Assembly (NCBI GenBank): GCA_026225945.1
Contig: JAMJFZ010000107.1
Span: forward strand, 50,011,001-50,075,000
Direction of reading: 5' to 3'
DNA: 64,000 bases
Origin: Cricetomys ansorgei
Taxonomy: Eukaryota > Chordata > Mammalia > Rodentia > Nesomyidae
The notes beneath the pieces were generated by a model. That model had not been told where the DNA came from. It saw only the letters and a list, made by a program, of their open reading frames with translations, and ran no database searches. Position numbers and translations under genes: made by a program. Shown here one piece after another: positions 58,011 through 64,000 of this stretch (its first letter is position 1; each line of letters begins with the position of its first letter).

Positions 58011-58559
58011 TAAGCACATTTGAAATATTACAAGGAAACTCATTGCTTTGTATTATTTAAGACTAGGGTTTCTCCATGCCTCCATCTAACTAAGGTGATA
58101 TTATTACATTTGATCCCCACGGTTTTCTCTTTTCATTATACTTCTATCTGGATGGTCTTACCCTTATTCTATATTCTCTTTGTTGCTCTAATTCTTATTG
58201 CTAGTTTACTCAACTTACTGTATGTGCATTTGTATGCATAGTCACTAATACCGTACTTAGGGCACTCCGTATTATCCTGTTCTATTATTCCTCTAAAGCC
58301 ATGGGAATTTAATGGAAGTTTGATGTTTTTAATAGGATATTAATCTGTTTTCATAGAAAAGTTATCTATCACTTGTGGTTAATATTCTGCTCATGCAGTG
58401 GTATTAGAGACTATGTCTGGTGTCCTGAGTATGTGAGCTGAGTATTTAGCTACACAATTGAATAGTGCAAATACTTTCACTAAAGAATAGGAGGGATGTG
58501 TTTAATCCAAAGACTTAACCCAAGATGTACAAATCCCAACACAGAAACTTAAAATTATT
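58011..58559. other. Unassigned sequence
   Basis: The plus-strand frame at 58020-58241 is hydrophobic by T richness only. No repeat was recognised. Confidence 0.35.
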
Positions 58560-61500
58560 AAGTCTGTACTTTTGAATTTCAGTGAGGGTTAATTGCATTC
58601 AGTTGAAGACAAGCAATTCAAAAGAATGAGTGCAACAACGTTCAATGCAATCAGAGAGCAAAAATGAATTTCTGAGTAAATTCGAAGAAAATACAGTAAA
58701 TAGCTAATTGAGAGCAGGAAGCCAATGCTATATGTGAAAGAGGAATTCAAATACAGACAGAATACTAAAAATAAAGCACCAAGTTGAAAGTTTGGAAATG
58801 CAAACCTCATGCAAATTGAATAAAAATCTAAGTAAAAAGCTTCACCAATAGAATCATTCAAGCAGAAAACAGAATCACAGTCCTTGAAGACAAGATCAAT
58901 TACAAGATTCAGACTACAGATAGATTAACATAAGAAAGAATAAACAAAACATGTAAGATCTATGGAACAATTAAATGCCAAGTTTATGAATGGAAAAATC
59001 TCTTACTGGAGACAACACATCTTGGGTGTATTATATGAAGAAATCAAGCTAGAACTGAGCTGGATGCTTCTTCCCTGAACATTAGATCTCATAGTCCCAG
59101 AAGGTGCTACACAGACCGCTGTGAGATCAAAGGCTTCAGTGGTTTTATCCACATGTGAAGCCTGCAAACTAGAGACCAACTTTCTAGGTAAGATGCACCT
59201 AATGGTACAGATATGGGGATAAGCAATCATCTTTGATTGGATTTAAGGCCTACACAACAGGAAAAGATACATAGTGTACTGTAAACCTAATCAGTAACCC
59301 ATTGGCAGAGACAGGGGAACTCGTATGCTCTAGGGAGAACTAAATACTGTCAATCAATTGAATTAACAGTGTCAAACTGCCTTCTTAATAATTATGTTTA
59401 GAGCCATAGTCAAATGCTGCTGTCAGTCTTAATCAGAAAATCCTTCCCATTAAATAAGGATGAATTCAAAGACTCATATCTGCACAAGGACTGAGAATAA
59501 GTAACAAAGAAGACTTAGTCCTAAGCAAGCCATTTATTGGCAGTGACCCCCTAAGGCTCAGGAAACACTGTCAAAGAAGCAGCAGAAAGAATATAAGATC
59601 TGGAAGATAGGGGAAAAGGCTGTAAAATGCTATCTTCTGGGAAAACACAGCCATTACAACCAGAGCCTGCAGGGATTTGCATAAGGGGACCATCCATAGT
59701 CAGATATGGATGGCAGCAGGACTCAGAAGGTCCTACCCTCTGCTGAACGATTTGCTACTGAAAGGGTTCTAGGTGATGGAGTTATTATTGCCTTCTTTGT
59801 ATAGTCACTGATGATTCCCCAAGCTCCATTGCATGACTTTGATAAAGTTGTCACATAAATAGAACTGCCTTAACTAAACGTGCGACCAAACAAAACTAAA
59901 AGTATAAATTTGGGAAAGAGATTACTAGAGAGGGAGTTTGATAGAGATGGGAGAGAGATAAACGAGGATCAGAGGAGAGAGTAATTAAAGTGCACATTAA
60001 GCTTGTAGGAAATTGTAAAAAGACAAACTTAAAACAATTATCAAAGAAAAAGATCAAGTTTAGAAATTACTTGGTAAAAGGGTAAGAAGTATAAGCTAAA
60101 AGTATATAATATTTAGCAAAATAATCACAGAAAATTTGCCAGATCCAGGGAAGAGCTGATCATCTGGATGCAGGAAATATTTAGAATGCCAGAGAAGATA
60201 TTCACTCAAAAATCTTCTTATACTATATTCTAACTAACACAGTAAATACACACACAAAATTGAAAACATTGAAAGCTTCAAGAGAGGAGTACCAAACTAT
60301 CTGAGCAACAGTAGATTTTACAGCAAATTCTAAATGCCAAGAGGGCATTGAATTGTTTATAACTGTCGACCTTGCAAAGCTATCTTTCATAATTGCAGGA
60401 GAAAGAAAATGATTGCTAAGCCAGAGTTGTAGAAGACTCAAGTAAGAGAAAAGTAAACATATCCTTGAGGGGGCACAAAAAAGATAAACTACACTAGAAC
60501 AGTATATAGGTAAGGAAGGGTTATGAAAATACCACAGATTACAAAAACAACAAAATGACAGCAATCAATAACTTGCAAACATCTCTGAATGTTAATGGTC
60601 TCAGTTCTGCACAGACAAGAGCTAATTGAATATAAAAACAGAACCCATCTATGCATTGCCTTAAAAATTTTTTCAGAGAAAGAATGAAGAAAAGTACAAG
60701 TAATAGGCACAAGAAAGAATTCATGTGTATCTAAAATTAATCAAAAGAAATAAAGTCACTGCCAATTAATTAAAGGAACAGTCCATCAAGGAGACATAAC
60801 TCTTCTAAGTACATGCACATAGAACAAAGGCTCACTAATGTAATAAAGCAAACACAATTGTATATAAAGGCATAGATAAACTTCCACACAATGATAGTTG
60901 AAGACTTTAGCTCTCGATTTTCACTATAGCATAGAGAAAATAATTAGCAACAATGACAAAATCAGAGTAATGCGATAGATAGTATCCTCAAACTAGGCTT
61001 TAACAGATATCTACAGAACATTTCACATAAACGCTACAGAATGCACCTTCTAAGGAATTCATGGGACTCTAAAATAGACCACATTTTAGGGCACATAGTA
61101 CATCTTAAAAAATAAAAGGAAATTTGAATACTTCCTTATAATCTATTTGATTATAATTGAATAAGATAAATCACAGAACTTATACAAATACATAAAGATT
61201 GAGCAACAAAACTTTTAATGTCCAGTGTGTTAACCTAAGAAGTCAAGACAGAAATTATTAAAATCTTAAAAAAAAAAAAAAACCTAATGAAAATGAAAGC
61301 ACAGCATACAAGAATTATGGGATCCAACAAAAGCAGTACAAAAAAGAAAATGCATGGCATCAAAGCCTACAATTTACAAAGTAGGTGAGGTCACTGACAA
61401 ATAACTTAATGATGCACTTTAAGGTCTCCGGCAAACAAAAAGAGTAAAGCCCCAGATCAGTAGACTGAATGATATAATGAAAATCAGGTAAGAAATTGAC

Positions 61501-61560
61501 ACAATTGAAATAATAAAAAATGAAGAATCAATGAAATAGAGTTGGTTTTAAGCACAGAAC
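58560..61560 (+). mobile_element. Ancient L1 (L1M-type) ORF1 to ORF2 endonuclease region, split
   Basis: The left part (58560-58990) carries an ORF1 coiled-coil-like stretch ('caccaatagaatcattc', 'gaagacaagatcaatta', 'taagatctatggaac'). The right part (60030-61560) carries the ORF1 end/inter-ORF region ('gcaacagtagattttaca', 'gccaagagggcattgaat', 'gcaaagctatctttcata') and the start of ORF2. At about 60570-60610 a frame reads ISLNVNGL, the classic ORF2 opening. The rest follows the endonuclease order ('aacagatatctacagaac', 'taaaatagaccacatttta', 'tcaagacagaaattatt', 'gaaaatgaaagcacagca'). Stops break every frame, so nothing is functional. Confidence 0.8.
58991..60029 (+). mobile_element. L1 (Lx-type) 3' UTR inserted in the older L1
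   Basis: 'ggagacaacacatcttggg', 'gatgcttcttccctgaac', 'atccacatgtgaagcctg', 'ctttgattggatttaaggc', 'aatcagtaacccattgg', 'ggactgagaataagtaac', 'aatgctatcttctggg', then 'gggagagagataaacgag', 'gcttgtaggaaattgtaa' near the end. This is a rodent L1 3' UTR type with its 3' end at about 60025, interrupting the older L1 between its ORF1 segments. The minus-strand frame at 59003-59230 is within it. Confidence 0.65.
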
Positions 61561-62180
61561 CCCTTTAGTAGCAATCTCAAGTCAAAGCTTCATCTTTCAA
61601 CTGAATTAATATTTTCACATTTTGTAACCATGGTGGATCAGACCTTCCCATCATGGCACCACTTCCATCATGCTGATTCAGACCTGGAGGTTTCTCTAAC
61701 CATGCTAGTCTTATTTATAGAAGCATTCCTTTTCCAGATCTTCCCTTCCCCAAACATGAAAGGAACTCACATCACTTTCCTCATTACACTGTACATTTTT
61801 ACACATTTATTCTCCCTCTCACTGTAGATTTTACTACGTGCAGTAAACAATAATTATGTCACAGACTGACTATTAATCTGTATTGAAATTTTAACTGGCA
61901 AACAAGAGTGTAACAAGAATAGTCTTCAGAGTTCATGATCAATTCTTGTTCACTTCTTACACTTAATAATGGACATTTTCTTGCCCAAATATCTGTCAGC
62001 ATTCTTGGATTTCAAACTCACAGGAAATAGTCTATTAAGCTCTTCTTATAACATGCAGCTGGTGTTTCTCTACCCTACAACTCTAAGCTTTTCCATATTC
62101 CTCCCTCCACCAGTTCCCAAAGCCTACATACCACATGGCCAGGTTTATCACAATGACCCCACTTCTTGATAACAATGTTC
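61561..62180. other. Unassigned sequence
   Basis: The plus-strand frames at 61630-61827 and 61969-62169 have no recognisable domain. No repeat was named. Confidence 0.35.
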
Positions 62181-62614
62181 TGTGTTAGTTACTTTCCTCA
62201 TTGATGAGAATGAATACTTGGCAAATTTATTTATGTTCATATTGAAGATACAGTCCAACAGCATTTTGTGGAAGGCATGGTAGCAAGAGTGGTCCTAGCT
62301 CAAGCCACAAATATAGTTAGACATGTGACCCTATTGTCACACTCTGTATGCATTCAGCAAGAAAGGAGAGAGGAGCGAAGAAGAAAGAGACAGAGACAAA
62401 AGCAGAGACATAGTCAGAAACTTAGGAGAGACAGAGACTATAGTCTATTCCCTTTCTCCAGTGGGTTCAGTTTGGGACTTCAGTCCAACTGCTGCCCAGC
62501 TTTAGAGTGGGTCTCTTTTCTGCAGTTAAATCATTCTGGAAATTCTCTCACCAATGTACACAGAAGTTTGTCTCCTCGGATTCCATCAAGTTTACAATCA
62601 AGATTAACTGTATC
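62181..62614 (-). mobile_element. MaLR/MT-like solo LTR, antisense
   Basis: On the plus strand: 'tgtgttagttactttcc', 'gtggaaggcatggtagc', a purine-rich expansion at 62360-62435, 'gtgggttcagtttggga', 'agagtgggtctc', 'tctggaaattctctcacc', 'acagaagtttgtctcctc', 'catcaagtttacaatcaag' and 'attaactgtatc'. This is the antisense of the family at 54558-54887. The 136-codon frame at 62268-62678 is carried mostly by this LTR and is not a gene. Confidence 0.75.
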
Positions 62615-64000
62615 CTTCAAGGCATATGTTACCAGGATAAGTACAGTAAAATATTTTCAAGATTTGAAACATTGCTAACCATCCATTTTTACAATGTCAT
62701 GGTGCAGATCATCAGAACAGCACCCAGACTCTTTCAGTGGTTGCCCTAAAACTGAAAGACTAACCAAATTGCTTTGCTTTTTGAGGTTTTTGTTTCTCTT
62801 AGCCATTCTCTCTTAGAGTAATGCTAGAATTGACCTGGTATTCTCAGATATATGTCTGAGCTTTATCCCATTTGTATTTGTAAAATGACAATACTGAATA
62901 AATTCCTTTCTCACTTTTCACTGATCTTATTTCCATATGTTTTTTGAGGTGAATGAGTGAACCTGGTTTGGAATTCCTAATTCAGGACAGAAATAAATGA
63001 ACTGATAAGACAAATTTGATAAGCTTGCATCAATAATAACCAGGATAGGAAGAGTTGGGCTGTACTCTAGGGTGCTATAATACATTATCTACATTTCAGA
63101 CTCTAGAGTGCAAACTTTAAAATAAAATCATTATTTGCAAAGAAATAGGAAAATGTGGTCATATAAAAGAAAAAGCAAGTGACAGAAACTGCCTGAATAT
63201 TTTTAATATAAAATGTATCCAAATGTATTTAGTGGAGACATTGTGAATATTTGAATAGAGTTATTTCTAGGTATAAAAATACTTCAAAATGCAATATGCA
63301 TTCCTAAAGAAAATAATAATGCTTGCAAATTGCATGATAGAAATGTCCATTGGCATAATGGAGTGTGGACTAGACTGCTGAGCTATCAGAATCATTTGAG
63401 TTTCAGCTGTTAATAGTCCATCTTGGTTTAATGTTACCAGAAGTATATGTTTAGCTTCATTTGTATTGTTATTGTGTAACAGTTCATATAGTTGCCTCTC
63501 TTTTATAGCTCTTTTATAGCCCCTTATAGTTAATAGTTCACTGTCTGATCTATTAAATAATGATCACATCTTTCTAGATCAGATAAACTCTTACACACAG
63601 ATTCAATAAATCCAAATAAAGGAAATAGTACTCTAAAGTTTAAGGAACTTTAATGACTTCTGCTTGGTTTCTGAAATGAATCCTTGAATGTTGAGTGTTT
63701 ATTTTTTTGTTTCTTTGTTTTCTTGCTTTTGCCTACGGCAAATAATATTAGCAATAACTATTTTTAAATCGCCTTTTTTCAGGAAACAGTTTCAGCAATT
63801 TTGATTTGCCATTTATCTCCCGATAGGCAGAAGAATAGTATGAGTTCTCCACCTCATCAGCAGAAGAATAAGCTGTAGTAACAAAACAGGTGTAGTTACA
63901 AAACAAGTCTGCAGTGCAACTGAAGCTAGCCCTCTCATCATAACACGTTTAGTAATCAGAAGATAGAGAATGTGCTTCAAGATGTTATTATTTTGTTTTG
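62615..64000. other. Unassigned sequence to the window end
   Basis: No gene or repeat that I can name. AT-rich, with short T/G-rich runs near 63710. Confidence 0.35.

Noticed and set aside
60570..60620. ORF2 opening motif suggesting a live L1
   Set aside because: A stop codon follows within about a dozen residues and many more follow; the element is ancient and broken.
62268..62678. Plus-strand 136-codon frame, the longest in the window
   Set aside because: It lies mostly in a minus-strand LTR and reads through a purine-rich expansion that gives Arg/Lys/Gln runs.
1..64000. CRISPR array, prokaryotic operon, tRNA/rRNA genes or mitochondrial insertion
   Set aside because: No spacer-repeat periodicity, no cloverleaf apart from SINE heads, no rRNA words and no mitochondrial gene order were seen; the SINE/LINE content shows mammalian nuclear DNA.

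Overview
This window looks like rodent nuclear DNA from a gene-poor, AT-rich, LINE-rich region. The SINEs have muroid form: B1 with a Pol III head and A-rich tail, B2, and B3-like. Long stretches match what I remember of rodent L1 (Lx-type) 3' untranslated regions, and there are many MaLR/ORR1/MT-like solo LTRs. Older mammal-wide repeats (MIR, L2, L1M, a MER5A-like MITE and a Tigger-like transposon) lie underneath. I cannot name the species. I see no very young L1 or IAP copy that would mark house mouse, and no ID element that would mark rat, so a cricetid or other muroid is possible but unproven.

I find no convincing protein-coding exon, tRNA, rRNA, snRNA or CRISPR array. The open frames are all short (at most about 136 codons), none resembles a protein I recognise, and many of the longer ones lie inside repeats: L1 3' UTRs, LTRs, CA/GT microsatellites and a minisatellite. 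I therefore annotate the window as intergenic or deep intronic sequence and give the repeat anatomy in place of genes. All family names come from remembered consensus features (polymerase III boxes, TATA/AATAAA order, poly-A and polypurine tails, diagnostic coding motifs), not from a database search.

Layout. 1-11.5 kb is mostly unassigned sequence with two minus-strand L1 3' UTR fragments, a minus-strand LTR and a B3-like SINE. 11.5-20.3 kb is a repeat cluster with nested insertions: an LTR inside an L1 at 11.6-12.3 kb and another at 14.8-15.5 kb. 20.3-25.2 kb is repeat-poor and holds a perfect 176-bp tandem duplication. 25.2-31.2 kb is LTR and L1 rich and includes an L1 3' UTR interrupted by an inverted relative of itself, plus an RMER1-like composite element. 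31.2-36.9 kb is largely unassigned with an L2. 36.9-46.4 kb carries L1M, MER5A-like, LTR, composite B1, L1, Tigger and MIR elements. 46.4-58 kb is dominated by L1 fragments in both orientations, two B1 elements, an LTR, a compound microsatellite and a degenerate minisatellite of about 41 bp. 58.5-61.6 kb is an old L1 with decayed ORF1 and ORF2 endonuclease regions, split by a younger L1 3' UTR. 62.2-62.6 kb is a minus-strand LTR, and the rest is unassigned.

The most useful observations are the perfect 176-bp duplication, a pair of inverted diverged copies of a roughly 320-bp repeat family I cannot name (one fused to a B1 between 21-23 bp direct repeats), an internally deleted B1 with a perfect 15-bp target duplication, and several low-repeat AT-rich blocks that could be conserved non-coding elements. 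I see no evidence of a new gene system.
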